Positions 44,049-52,713 of a stretch of 64,000 bases of DNA are shown piece after piece. The stretch comes from JALZAI01 sp038212215 (GTDB taxonomy: Bacteria; Actinomycetota; Actinomycetes; Mycobacteriales; Jatrophihabitantaceae). The stretch's first letter is position 1; every line of letters begins with the position of its first letter. The DNA lies in assembly GCA_038212215.1 (NCBI GenBank), contig JBBQUT010000007.1, positions 1-64,000 on the forward strand, in the 5' to 3' direction. A model generated the notes under the pieces. The model did not search any database. It saw nothing but the letters and a program-made list of their open reading frames with translations, and was not told the DNA's origin. A program made the translations under genes and the position numbers.

Positions 44049-44339
44049 ATGTCGAAGTTTTTGCTGATCTATCGAGCCCCGAAGGGCTATGCACCCAATG
44101 CTGGAACGCCGGATGTGTGGAGCTCGTGGTTCGTCGCCATCGGCTCGAACGTCGTCGACCCCGGCGAGCAGGTGTTCGTGCAGGACGCGGTCGGCCCAGT
44201 TGTGGCTGACTCCAATCTGGCCGGGTACTCAGTGATCGTCGCCGACGACCTCCCCGCCGCTGTTTCGCTGGCAAAGGGTTGCCCGGGTGTCGAGGACGGT
44301 TTCACCGTCGAGGTAGGCGAACTTGCGTCCGCAAGCTGA
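44049..44339 (+). CDS. DGPF/YCII-related small protein
   Basis: 96 residues with GAGGAG upstream. KFLLIYRAPKGYAP at the start, and LAGYSVIVADDLPAAVSLAKGCP match the ferredoxin-like YCII/DGPF fold, although the DGPF motif itself is replaced (VQDAVGPVVAD). Proteins of this fold accompany ECF42 sigma factors and are often their targets. It lies between the dead and the intact ECF42 genes. Function unknown. Confidence 0.75.
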   Translation: MSKFLLIYRAPKGYAPNAGTPDVWSSWFVAIGSNVVDPGEQVFVQDAVGPVVADSNLAGYSVIVADDLPAAVSLAKGCPGVEDGFTVEVGELASAS

Positions 44340-44628
44340 ACAGCAGCACCCGAGATGCCGACGGTGGGCCCAGTGCCGCATATAGCGACATTGGAATCCG
44401 CCAGCGATTGGAAGGTTCCGCTGTAAGCGATCGCGACGTCCATTTTCCGCACGTGGCCGATCGTCTAAAGAGCACGAGGCACGTCAGCACGAACCGAATA
44501 GAGGCGGCGCGTGGACGAGGCGGGCTACCTTATTCATTCATCCGGGTGACGATGTATTCGGGTGTCCGGGAGAACGAGCTTCCCGGTCAGCTGCCATCCA
44601 CCCGCTACCGCACGGCTGGAGGGGTCTG

Positions 44629-44970
44629 ATGCGCTACGCGCTGTTGGTTTGTGTTGATGAAAGGGTGGAGTTGTCCGAAGCCGACGCCGAGCGGCGCTTC
44701 GCTGAATTCTCCGACTTTCAGGACGATCTGCGATCTCGAGGGGTCCTGCTAGCCCGAGAGCGGCTGCGTCCGACGTCGCTCGCAACGACCGTCAGCACGC
44801 GCGGGGGCGACCTGGTGGTGGCCGATGGCCCGTTCGCTGAGACCAAGGAGCAGATCGCCGGCTTCTACATCATCGAATGCGCCGACCTTGATGACGCTAT
44901 CGACATCGCGTCGCGCAACCCAGCCGCTGCGTACGGGACGGTCGAGGTGCGGCCGGTGTGGGAGGTCTAG
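44629..44970 (+). CDS. DGPF-motif (YCII-related) protein
   Basis: 113 residues. It carries the full signature VADGPFAETKEQIAGFYIIE and a C-terminal GTVEVRPVWEV. DGPF proteins are the hallmark partners of ECF42 sigma factors; their chemistry is not settled. The gene overlaps the sigma factor start by 13 bases, so the two are co-translated and probably autoregulated by that sigma factor. The 290 bases before it contain no convincing gene. Confidence 0.88.
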   Translation: MRYALLVCVDERVELSEADAERRFAEFSDFQDDLRSRGVLLARERLRPTSLATTVSTRGGDLVVADGPFAETKEQIAGFYIIECADLDDAIDIASRNPAAAYGTVEVRPVWEV

Positions 44971-46214
44971 CTGCTGCCCAGGCTGCTGTTGCTGATGCGT
45001 TCCGCGCAGACTGGGGCCGGGTCGTTGCCTATTTGATCCGGGTCACCGGCAACTGGGATCTCGCCGAGGAATGCGCGCAGGACGCGTTCGAACGCGCCCT
45101 GCAACGCTGGCCTGACGACGGGGTCCCGTCAAGCCCGAGCGCCTGGCTGAAAACGACAGCTCGAAACCGGGCCTTGGATCGCTTGCGCCGAGCGAGCGTG
45201 GGAGACGCGAAACAAAGGGAGATAGTGATGCTTCGCGCCAGCGAAGAAGCTGACGACGGAGGTGACAGCGGGATCGAGGACGACCAGCTACGGCTCATGT
45301 TCACCTGCTGCCACCCGGCGCTCCCGATCGAGGCGCAAGTCGCGCTGACGCTGCGCACGCTTGCTGGCTTATCGACCCCGGAGATCGCCCACGCATTCCT
45401 GGTGCCGCCCGAAACGATGGCGAAGCGACTTACCCGTGCGAAGCACAAGATCACTGAAGCCCGCATCCCGTATCGGGTCCCCGCAGCACACCATCTCGGC
45501 GAACGGCTGCGGGCGGTCCTGGTCGTGATCTACGCCCTATTCAACGAGGGCTACGGTGCCAGCACAGGCGCCCATCTGATTCGCACAGACTTGTGCTCGG
45601 AGGCCATCCGGCTCGGACGACTTCTCGCCGAACTCATGCCGGACGAGCCGGAGGCGCTAGGACTGTTGAGCCTGATGCTGCTGCATAACTCACGCCGAGC
45701 GGCACGCATCGATCAGCACGGCGAGCTCGTTACCCTCGAGGACCAGAACCGAGGGCGCTGGGACAGTGCAGCTATCGCAGAGGCGACCAGGATTCTCGAC
45801 CGCGCCGTGCGGCGGCGACAACCGGGCCCTTACCAACTGCAGGCGGCAATTGCGGCCTGCCATGCGCACGCACCGCACGCGGCCGCGACCGACTGGGATG
45901 AGATCACCATCCTCTATCAGCGACTGAGCGAGATCGCCCCGAGCCCTGTCGTGTTGCTCAACCACGCCGTCGCGGTGGCGATGGCCCGCGGGGCCGCCGC
46001 CGGGTTGGCGCTGGTCGACCAGTTGCAGGAAGCGGGCTCGCTGGCCGATTACTACCTCCTGCCAGCCACGCGCGCGGACCTGCTGCGGCGCATGGCACGC
46101 AATCCGGAGGCCGCAATCGCCTATCAGCGAGCGCTAGACCTTGCGCCGACTGACACGGAACGTCGCTTTCTTCTCCGGCGACTCCAGGAACTGGACGGTC
46201 CCGCGCGAGACTGA
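44958..46214 (+). CDS. ECF42-type sigma factor with TPR-like C-terminal extension
   Basis: 418 residues, GTG start inside the DGPF gene end. Region 2: RVVAYLIRVTGNWDLAEECA, QDAFERALQRW. Region 4: EAQVALTLRTLAGLSTPEIA, PPETMAKRLTRAKHKI. The unusual 200-residue C-terminal extension (LGRLLAELMPDEPEALGLLS, LLHNSRRAARIDQHGELVTL, LLRRMARNPEAAIAYQRALD) is the TPR-like domain of ECF42 factors, thought to control activity instead of an anti-sigma factor. Likely targets are the DGPF gene before it and the exporter after it. Confidence 0.92.
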   Translation: MGGLAAAQAAVADAFRADWGRVVAYLIRVTGNWDLAEECAQDAFERALQRWPDDGVPSSPSAWLKTTARNRALDRLRRASVGDAKQREIVMLRASEEADDGGDSGIEDDQLRLMFTCCHPALPIEAQVALTLRTLAGLSTPEIAHAFLVPPETMAKRLTRAKHKITEARIPYRVPAAHHLGERLRAVLVVIYALFNEGYGASTGAHLIRTDLCSEAIRLGRLLAELMPDEPEALGLLSLMLLHNSRRAARIDQHGELVTLEDQNRGRWDSAAIAEATRILDRAVRRRQPGPYQLQAAIAACHAHAPHAAATDWDEITILYQRLSEIAPSPVVLLNHAVAVAMARGAAAGLALVDQLQEAGSLADYYLLPATRADLLRRMARNPEAAIAYQRALDLAPTDTERRFLLRRLQELDGPARD

Positions 46215-46287
46215 ATGTCCATTTGAGTCCGACCCCGTTCGTCTAAGCGCAACGCCGCGAAGGACGTGGCCTACCCAGGAGGCTCAG

Positions 46288-47766
46288 ATGCAATCCTCGA
46301 CCGACACCAGTTCAGCGTTGTCGACCCGCCGCGGCAGGCTCACCCTCGCTCTGATCTGCCTGGCCGGGTTCCTGGACTTCGTCGACACCACCATCGTCAA
46401 CGTCGCGCTGCCCTCGATAAAGCACGGCCTCGGGTTCTCCGTGCAGAACCTGCAATGGGTGATCAGCGGATACCTGCTGACCTACGGTGGGCTGCTGCTG
46501 CTCGGCGGTCGCGCCGCCGATCTGCTCGGCCGCCGTCGAATGCTCGTCACCGGTACCACGCTGTTCGCAGTCGCATCGCTGGCCGCCGGGCTCGCGACCA
46601 GCGACACCGCGATGATCGCCGCGCGGCTGGCTCAAGGACTCGGCGCGGCCATGATGACCCCGGCTGCCCTCTCGATCCTGACGACAACGTTCACCACTCC
46701 AGCCGACCGGATCAAAGCCCTCGGGATTTGGAGCGCGACTGTTCCGCTCGCCTCAGCGCTCGGGGTGACGCTCGGCGGAGTGCTGTCTGAGGGCTTCGGC
46801 TGGCGCGCGGTGTTTCTCGTCAACGTGCCCGTCGCCGGTTTCGTCGCCGTTGCCGCGATGCGGCTGCTTGAGGACGATAGCAAGCGGGCTGCGCGCCGCG
46901 ACTTCGATCTGCCGGGAGCGGTACTCGGTACGGGCGGACTACTGCTGCTCGTGTACACGCTCGTCAATGCACCGCAGGTCGGCTGGGCAACAAACCGCAC
47001 CTGCGCAGAACTAGCCGGCGCAGGCGTCTTGCTGATCGGCTTCGTCGTCGTCGAGCAGCGCCGGAACAACCCGCTCGTGCCGTTCTCGATCTTCCGGATA
47101 GACGGCCTCGCCGCTGCCGATGCGACTCAGGTCATCGCGCAGGCCGGGTTCCTGTCCATGTTCTTCTTCATCACCCTGTACATGCAGGACGTTCTCGGGT
47201 TCCCACCCGTCGTCGCCGGTCTCGCATATTTGCCGGTCACCGTCGGGGTCGGCATCGCCGCTGGTATCTCAACTCAGCTCATGGCGCGCACCGGCACGCG
47301 CCCCATCATCGTCGTGGGCGCCCTGATCGGCGCTGGCGGCGTCTACTGGCTCGCGCAGATCCCGGTCCGCGGCTCCTACCTGACCGACCTGCTTCCTGGC
47401 CTGGTGGTCATGGCACTCGGACTCGGTGCCGTCATGGTCGGCATCCAGAATGCCGCCAACGCGGGAGTACCGGCCGACAAGGCAGGCCTGGCAGCCGCGC
47501 TGATTACCACTTCTTCGACCGTCGGCGCTGCGCTTGGCCTCGCGATCCTGACCGCAATCGCCGCAGGCAGGACCGACCATCTGACGACCGCTCACGTCAG
47601 CCCCGCATACGCAGTCACAAGCGGGTTCCACGCAGCGCTCGTCGCCTGCAGCATCTTCCTGGTCGGTGCCGCAGCGATCGCCGCACGCGCCACTAACACC
47701 CGCGGCCAGCAACAGACATTCGACGCAGCACCCGAGCCGGCCGCGTCCACATTCGAAGTGGCGTGA
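46288..47766 (+). CDS. DHA2-family (EmrB/QacA) exporter
   Basis: 492 residues from ATG 46288, with CCAGGAGG upstream; the open frame before it overlaps the sigma gene. Motifs are LDFVDTTIVNVALPSI (D1), GGRAADLLGRRRMLV (A) and VPLASALGVTLGGVLSEG (C-like). About 14 spans. It should expel toxic compounds by proton antiport. It starts 73 bases after the ECF42 gene on the same strand and is probably in its regulon. Confidence 0.92.
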   Translation: MQSSTDTSSALSTRRGRLTLALICLAGFLDFVDTTIVNVALPSIKHGLGFSVQNLQWVISGYLLTYGGLLLLGGRAADLLGRRRMLVTGTTLFAVASLAAGLATSDTAMIAARLAQGLGAAMMTPAALSILTTTFTTPADRIKALGIWSATVPLASALGVTLGGVLSEGFGWRAVFLVNVPVAGFVAVAAMRLLEDDSKRAARRDFDLPGAVLGTGGLLLLVYTLVNAPQVGWATNRTCAELAGAGVLLIGFVVVEQRRNNPLVPFSIFRIDGLAAADATQVIAQAGFLSMFFFITLYMQDVLGFPPVVAGLAYLPVTVGVGIAAGISTQLMARTGTRPIIVVGALIGAGGVYWLAQIPVRGSYLTDLLPGLVVMALGLGAVMVGIQNAANAGVPADKAGLAAALITTSSTVGAALGLAILTAIAAGRTDHLTTAHVSPAYAVTSGFHAALVACSIFLVGAAAIAARATNTRGQQQTFDAAPEPAASTFEVA

Positions 47767-47951
47767 TCGGCCACCCGATGCCGCCCTGGCGATGACCAGC
47801 GACCCACCGCTAACGAAATCCCCCGCACCACAGCGTCTCAACAACTCACGACCGCGCGGGCTCCAGCGAGGGTCTGTCCGTTTCGGGGGCCAGCACCGCC
47901 CCACATTGCGGACCACAGTTCCGCGAGTGCTCACCAAGAGAGGGCTATGCC

Positions 47952-48508
47952 ATGCGCAAGATCATCGAGTACACACTGATTTCCGCTGACGGGGTCTTCG
48001 CCGACCCCGCGGGTCTCGGATTCATGAAGTTTCGTGACGACGCTTACCTGCGGGACGGACTCGGTCTGCTGACATCCTGCGACGCCATGGTGATGGGACG
48101 CAACTTCTACAACTCGGGCGTCCAGAGCTGGCCAAACCGGCCGGAGCACCCATGGTCCGACCAGCTCAATCGGATGCGCAAGTACGTCTATTCCACGACC
48201 CTGACGGATCCTGAGTGGACAAATACAACTGTTGAAGCAGGCAGCGCCGTCCCGGCGATCCGTCAACTGAAGCAGCACGAGGGTGGCGACCTGATCATCT
48301 GGGGCCACACTCAACTCGCCGAAACCCTAATGCGGGAGGACTGATCGACGTTCTAGAGTTGTCGATCCACCCTCTCCTGGCTGGCGCCAGCGGCTTGCTA
48401 TGGCGCGATGGGCTCCATGTCGATCTCGAGTTGGTTGCTACCAAGACATTCAACAAGATCGTCAAGCTAACGTTCGAGCCGCAAAATGCCCAGCGGTCGT
48501 TGCCGTAG
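47952..48508 (+). pseudogene. Frameshifted dihydrofolate-reductase-like (RibD C-terminal) gene
   Basis: The first 130 codons encode a RibD_C/DHFR-like domain (RKIIEYTLISADGVFADPAG, CDAMVMGRNFYN, KYVYSTTLTDPEW, GGDLIIWGHTQLAETLM) and end at TGA 48342-48344. The remainder continues one frame over (GLIDVLELSIHPLLAGASG, LVATKTFNKIVKLTFEP) to TAG 48506-48508. A single indel near 48331-48342 explains it. Alternatively the 130-residue piece is still made, without the last two strands. It directly precedes IS481 debris. Confidence 0.8.
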
Positions 48509-48857
48509 TTGTGATGCCCCACGGACGTTGATCCGGGCTGAGTTGATGTCGGCGTGTCTTGAGAGAGGCGAAGGCCCGGTTGTGGGGTGAAGGTGTCGAG
48601 GACCCACATCACCACCGAGGCGTTCGCGTCCCACGCGAACGCTGCCGTGACCTTACGCGCCTGCCTACGGCTGGCGCGCCTGATCATCGACCAGGGCTGG
48701 ACGCACAGCGCAGCGGCGAACATGTTCATGCCAAGACGCCACCGGCGACGGTTCGGCTGATCATGCGGCTGCGGTGGCGCCACAGGCTCGGGCCGGACCA
48801 GATTGCCGGCCGGCTCGGCGTCCCGGCCTCGACGGGCCACGCGGTGCTAGCCAGCCA
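48509..48857 (+). mobile_element. IS481-family transposase remnant
   Basis: In two frames the N-terminal helix-turn-helix part of an IS481 transposase can be read: SHANAAVTLRACLRLARLII and DQGWTHSAAANMF, then after a frame change near 48728 PPATVRLIMRLRWRHRLGPD, QIAGRLGVPASTGHAVLA. The catalytic DDE core is absent. The bases before 48600 look like the left end of the element. It is not able to move. Confidence 0.75.
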
Positions 48858-48904
48858 ACTTGATGCCCGACGAAGGCGAGGTGCTCTCGCGGCGCTGATG
48901 CTGC
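48854..48904 (+). pseudogene. Scrap of an ECF42 sigma factor gene
   Basis: About 50 bases match the ECF42 pseudogene at 43303-43356 almost base for base, encoding LMPDEGEVL in the same order, with a small indel before GCTGATGCTGC. It follows the IS481 remnant without a gap. This is a third ECF42 trace in the window and points to recombination between copies. Confidence 0.7.
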
Positions 48905-49047
48905 GTCCGGCACCGATGACGGGATTGCTCAGTCGACGCCTACTCGCGGCCGCCTCGTCAGATGCTGCCGTTGCCCTCGGCCGGGGCCTGCCCGTCGATT
49001 GCGCCGGGGATTGACTCGCCCGTAAGCGCGTGTAAACATCTTTAGCT

Positions 49048-49482
49048 ATGGAGATAGATAAGCAGGTGAGCGGATCGCCGATTACTTTCCGCCTCGACCC
49101 GACGTCGGGTGTTCCGACCTACCTGCAGCTGGTTCGTCAGGTCGAGCACGCGTTGACGCTGGGCTACCTCATCCCTGGGGATCAGCTGCCGAAGGTGAAG
49201 GACGTGGTGGCCTCGCTGGCGATCAACCCGAACACCGTGCTGAAGGCCTACCGCGAACTCGAACACAAGGGTCTGACCGTGGGCCGCCCGGGCCAGGGGA
49301 CATATATCGAGGCGACCCTCAGCGTCGAACCACTGCGCGAGCAGGCGGCGCTGACGCGTCGCTTGATCCGCTGGCTGGACGCGGCGTCAGCGGCAGGGTT
49401 GGACCAAGAAGGCATAACTGCACTGTTCACCAACGCACTCCACGAGCAAGCGAAGAGGGACTCCGGGAAGGTCGCATCATGA
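49048..49482 (+). CDS. GntR-family regulator, YtrA subfamily
   Basis: 144 residues. PTYLQLVRQVEHALTLGYL, GDQLPKVKDVVASLAINPNT and VLKAYRELEHKGLTVGRPG make the GntR winged helix; the short helical C-terminus (LTRRLIRWLDAASAAGL) is the YtrA dimer domain. YtrA regulators head ABC transporter operons and repress them until cell-wall stress or an antibiotic is sensed. The stop overlaps the ATPase start (ATGA). No clear ribosome binding site precedes the ATG, so translation may be leaderless. Confidence 0.92.
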   Translation: MEIDKQVSGSPITFRLDPTSGVPTYLQLVRQVEHALTLGYLIPGDQLPKVKDVVASLAINPNTVLKAYRELEHKGLTVGRPGQGTYIEATLSVEPLREQAALTRRLIRWLDAASAAGLDQEGITALFTNALHEQAKRDSGKVAS

Positions 49483-50405
49483 TTGATCAGCCCCCAGGTG
49501 CGACGAACGTGATCGAGACCTTTCAGGCCGCTAAGCGCTACGGTCGCACGTGGGCGCTGCGCGATTGCACGCTCACAATCCCTCACGGCCGGGTGACCGC
49601 CCTGGTCGGGCCCAATGGCGCCGGCAAAAGCACCCTGCTGCACATGGCTGTCGGGCTCGCCCTCCCCACCGCGGGCCGGATCCGTGTGCTGGGCTCGCTG
49701 CTCCCCGGTTCAGACGAAGCGCTCGCCCGCATCGCATTCGTCGCCCAGGACACGCCGCTCTACCCGAACCTGAGCGTCGCCGACACACTGCGATTCGTCG
49801 CCAACCTCAGCCCGCGATGGGACGAGCACCGTGCTCGCACCCGCATAGCGGAACTAGGCATCCCACTGGCCCGAAAGATCGGCAACTTGTCTGGAGGCCA
49901 GCACGCTCAGGTGGCACTGGCCGTGGCGCTGGCCAGACACCCCGATTTACTTGTCCTGGACGAGCCCATGGCCCGCCTCGACCCGCTGGCACGTCACGAC
50001 TTCATGGCCGTGCTGATGGCAGCCGCCGCCGAGGACGGACTCTCCATCGTGCTGTCCTCCCACGTAGTGGCAGAACTCGAGCGCGTCTGCGACTACCTCG
50101 TCGTACTCGCCAAAGGTCACGTACAGGTCGTCGGCGACGTCGAACAGGTGCTAGCCACACACCGCGTCCTCGTCGGCGCCACCAGGGACCTGGACGCGTT
50201 ACCGCCTTCGGTGAGCGTGGTTGCCGAACAACGCGCCGATCGCCAGACCAGGCTGCTCGTGCGCGCCGACCGACAGAGCCCGGTGCCGATTGGCTGGCAA
50301 AGCGAACCCACGAACCTGGAGGAACTGGTGCTGTCCTACCTACGCTCACCGCAGGCCACGACCCTGCCCGGACCATCCGGCGACGCAATCAGAGTGTCGG
50401 CATGA
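49479..50405 (+). CDS. ABC transporter ATPase of the YtrA operon
   Basis: 308 residues. Walker A is VGPNGAGKSTLL, Q-loop FVAQDTPL, signature LSGGQHAQVALAVALA, Walker B LLVLDEPMARLDP, H-loop SSHVVAE. After residue 215 an extra domain follows, as in BcrA-like drug-export ATPases. It should power export or protection against a peptide antibiotic together with the following permease, whose start overlaps its stop (ATGA). Confidence 0.95.
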   Translation: MIDQPPGATNVIETFQAAKRYGRTWALRDCTLTIPHGRVTALVGPNGAGKSTLLHMAVGLALPTAGRIRVLGSLLPGSDEALARIAFVAQDTPLYPNLSVADTLRFVANLSPRWDEHRARTRIAELGIPLARKIGNLSGGQHAQVALAVALARHPDLLVLDEPMARLDPLARHDFMAVLMAAAAEDGLSIVLSSHVVAELERVCDYLVVLAKGHVQVVGDVEQVLATHRVLVGATRDLDALPPSVSVVAEQRADRQTRLLVRADRQSPVPIGWQSEPTNLEELVLSYLRSPQATTLPGPSGDAIRVSA

Positions 50406-51418
50406 CCGTCACGACGACAAGGCATGACGCGGGCAAGTCGCGACAGACGCTGCTGCGTGGGCTGGGGTGGATCACCTGGCGCCAACACCGCGTAGCGCTG
50501 GCCGGCGTGATCGCATTGCTCGGCGGCATCAGCGTGTTCTTCCTGGTCAACGGTCTGGCTATGCACCACGACTACACAGGGCTCGGGCTAGGCAGCTGCG
50601 GAGACATCAACGGGCAATCGTGTCAGCCACTGCTGGACCTGTTCTCCAACAAGTACAACGGTTGGGCCCAGTTCCTGCCCCGGTTCCTCGAATTCATACC
50701 GTGCCTGATCGGCGTGTTCATCGGCGCACCACTGGTCGCCCGCGAGCTGGAGTCCGGGACATTCCGATTCCTCTGGACGCAAGGACGCAACAGGGGACGC
50801 TGGATCGTCACGAAACTGGCCATCATCGGCGCCGCGCTCACCGTGATAACGCTCGGATTCTCCGCTGTCTTCTCATGGTGGTTCGGCCCCTGGGCATCGA
50901 TCATGGGCCGCATGGTCGGCGGCCAGGCCTACGAAGTCGCGGGCGTCGTATTTGCCGCGCGCACCCTGTTCGCGTTCATGCTCGGCGCAATGCTCGGCAG
51001 CCTGATCCGACGAACGGTGCCAGCCATGGCCGCCACCGGCGTGATTTGGCTCGCCGTAACGTGGCCGACGGTCATCTACCTCCGGCCCCTGATCCAGCAA
51101 CCAGTCATCGCACGCGACGACACAAGCCTGCAGATCAGCACCAGCTGGACCCTGAGCTCTTGGCGTCAGGACCCTGCCGGCCATCACCTGAGCCAATCCC
51201 AGCTCGCCGCCGTAGTTCAGCGGGCGCGGCTGGACGGCGTGAACTCCGGCAACTCCTTCACCGATTGGCTCAACCAACACGGCTACACCAGCTGGGTCAG
51301 CTACCAACCCGACAGCCGGTTCTGGCACTTCCAAGAAATCGAAGCCGGCACAAACACGTTCGTCGCCCTACTCCTCGCCGGCGCAACAATCTGGTTCGTA
51401 CGCCGCCGCGCCACCTAG
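50402..51418 (+). CDS. ABC-2-type permease of the YtrA operon
   Basis: 338 residues from ATG 50402. Spans: HRVALAGVIALLGGISVFFL, FIPCLIGVFIGAPLVARELE, LAIIGAALTVITLGFSAVFS, FAARTLFAFMLGAMLGSLIR, AMAATGVIWLAVTWPTVIYL, and a last span at the C-terminus. The GAPLVARELESGTFRFLWTQ motif is typical of ABC-2 exporters. A loop of about 110 residues before the last span lies outside the cell and may bind the substrate. Third gene of a co-translated operon. Confidence 0.9.
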   Translation: MTVTTTRHDAGKSRQTLLRGLGWITWRQHRVALAGVIALLGGISVFFLVNGLAMHHDYTGLGLGSCGDINGQSCQPLLDLFSNKYNGWAQFLPRFLEFIPCLIGVFIGAPLVARELESGTFRFLWTQGRNRGRWIVTKLAIIGAALTVITLGFSAVFSWWFGPWASIMGRMVGGQAYEVAGVVFAARTLFAFMLGAMLGSLIRRTVPAMAATGVIWLAVTWPTVIYLRPLIQQPVIARDDTSLQISTSWTLSSWRQDPAGHHLSQSQLAAVVQRARLDGVNSGNSFTDWLNQHGYTSWVSYQPDSRFWHFQEIEAGTNTFVALLLAGATIWFVRRRAT

Positions 51419-51500
51419 CGGCCCTTCGACCGCCGCGGGTCGACAACGAAGTCGTTGAGCAGGCCCGTAGCTGGAGAGGAAGCCACTCGTCGCCTCATGG

Positions 51501-51660
51501 CTAGACCCGTGCGCCGCTCGGCGCCACACCATTACGGGCGACCGCAACCACGTCACGACGGAACTCCGGAGGAAGGGCCTTCGGCATGATGCTGATCCTT
51601 CCAGCGAGGAGCAATCCTCACAGGCAAGGAGTCAACCGAACCGGGGGCAGTCCCGTGTAA
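51501..51660 (-). mobile_element. IS3-family remnant (OrfA start and element end)
   Basis: From ATG 51587 the minus strand reads MPKALPPEFRRDVVAVARNG and then a TAG at 51501-51503. This is the conserved N-terminus of an IS3-family OrfA transposase, cut after 28 codons. The bases to 51660, ending in GGGGCAGTCCC, look like the leader and terminal repeat of the same element. The rest of the element is gone. Confidence 0.7.
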
Positions 51661-51712
51661 CCGTCATTCGGGTTGAGGTGAGGCGTGCTCGTGGAGCAGG
51701 ACCCCCGCATCC

Positions 51713-52375
51713 CTACTTCCCTTTGCTGAGATGAACCATGGCGTCGTAGAGCTGCTGGTCCGTCATCGGCGGCTCGGGGAGCGGATGTGCACGCTCAGCC
51801 CGATAGGCGTCGAGCATGAGGTAGAGGCAGCGCCGCCAGGCGTTGGGCGCCGTGGCGCTGGTGGCGTCGATGATCCGGCCGTTGGACCAGATGAGGTTGA
51901 CGATGTCGGCCTGGGTGATATCGGGGCGAGCCTCGCCGGCTTCTTGAGCTCGGGCGAGAACGTCCCCGATTTGTAGGCACATCTGGTCGTGGATGCGCTC
52001 GGTCTCAGCGTTGTCGGTGAAGCGGCGGGAGAGGAAGTCGTTGAACCCTCGGTCGCCGGCCTGCACGCGGAACAGGTTCTCCAAGTAGTAGGCGAAGCCT
52101 TCCCACGGATCGTCCATCTCTAAGGCCTTCGTGGCTCCATCGAGGAACTCCTGGAGCCGAGGCTGGAAGGCGGCCATCAGCAGGTCGAGGCGCGTTGGGA
52201 AGTGGCGATACAAGGTGCCGATGGCGACGCCGGCATCGCGTGCGATCTTCTCCAACGAGGCATCCACGCCGCGTGCAGCGAACTCGCGCTGCGCCGCCGA
52301 GAGGAGCTTCTCGCGGTGCTCCCGGGCGTCACGGCGCAGGGGCCTGCGCGTCTGCTCAACCTCGGTCGCGCTCAC
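51713..52375 (-). CDS. TetR-family regulator
   Basis: 220 residues. HTH: LLSAAQREFAARGVDASLEK, IARDAGVAIGTLYRHFPTR. The C-terminal ligand domain has WEGFAYYLENLFRVQAGDRG and RPDITQADIVNLIW, common in regulators of drug exporters. It is divergent from a DHA2 exporter across a 338-base gap and probably represses it. Confidence 0.9.
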   Translation of the reverse strand: MSATEVEQTRRPLRRDAREHREKLLSAAQREFAARGVDASLEKIARDAGVAIGTLYRHFPTRLDLLMAAFQPRLQEFLDGATKALEMDDPWEGFAYYLENLFRVQAGDRGFNDFLSRRFTDNAETERIHDQMCLQIGDVLARAQEAGEARPDITQADIVNLIWSNGRIIDATSATAPNAWRRCLYLMLDAYRAERAHPLPEPPMTDQQLYDAMVHLSKGK

Positions 52376-52713
52376 TCCCTTACTCTATCAATGATGCCGA
52401 GGACAGCCTCCGTTTATTTGCTGCCCGCGAGTCCAGGATCGCGCGATGGCCGCTGGCGCCCGCAGCAAGTCGACGTCGCTGGCGCGGGACTCAATCCGGA
52501 TGTGGCAAGCGTTGCCGAAGGCGTCGCGACGAAGGCCCGAAGGACGACCCAGCTTCGCCCCGATCTCTGCTGAATTCCGAGACTCGAACTTCGCTCAAAA
52601 TTGAGGCAGCACTCCGGAATAGGATGAGGTAGCCCTCAGGTTAGGTTTACGATCGCTACCGGAGGGGCGCCTCACCTTGGTGCTCCGACCTTTACCTCCT
52701 GGGAGCGAAGCAG
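52376..52713. other. Intergenic stretch between tetR and exporter
   Basis: 338 bases, longer than needed for two promoters. CTCAA-AA-TTGAG (52594-52605) is a short dyad and CTCCGG/CCGGAG arms lie at about 52612 and 52660. GGGAG before the ATG at 52714 is the ribosome binding site of the exporter. No coding content is recognised. Confidence 0.4.

Noticed and set aside
49550..50401. Long upstream extension of the ABC permease frame
   Set aside because: The permease frame is open through the ATPase gene, but similarity and the ATGA overlap place the start at 50402.
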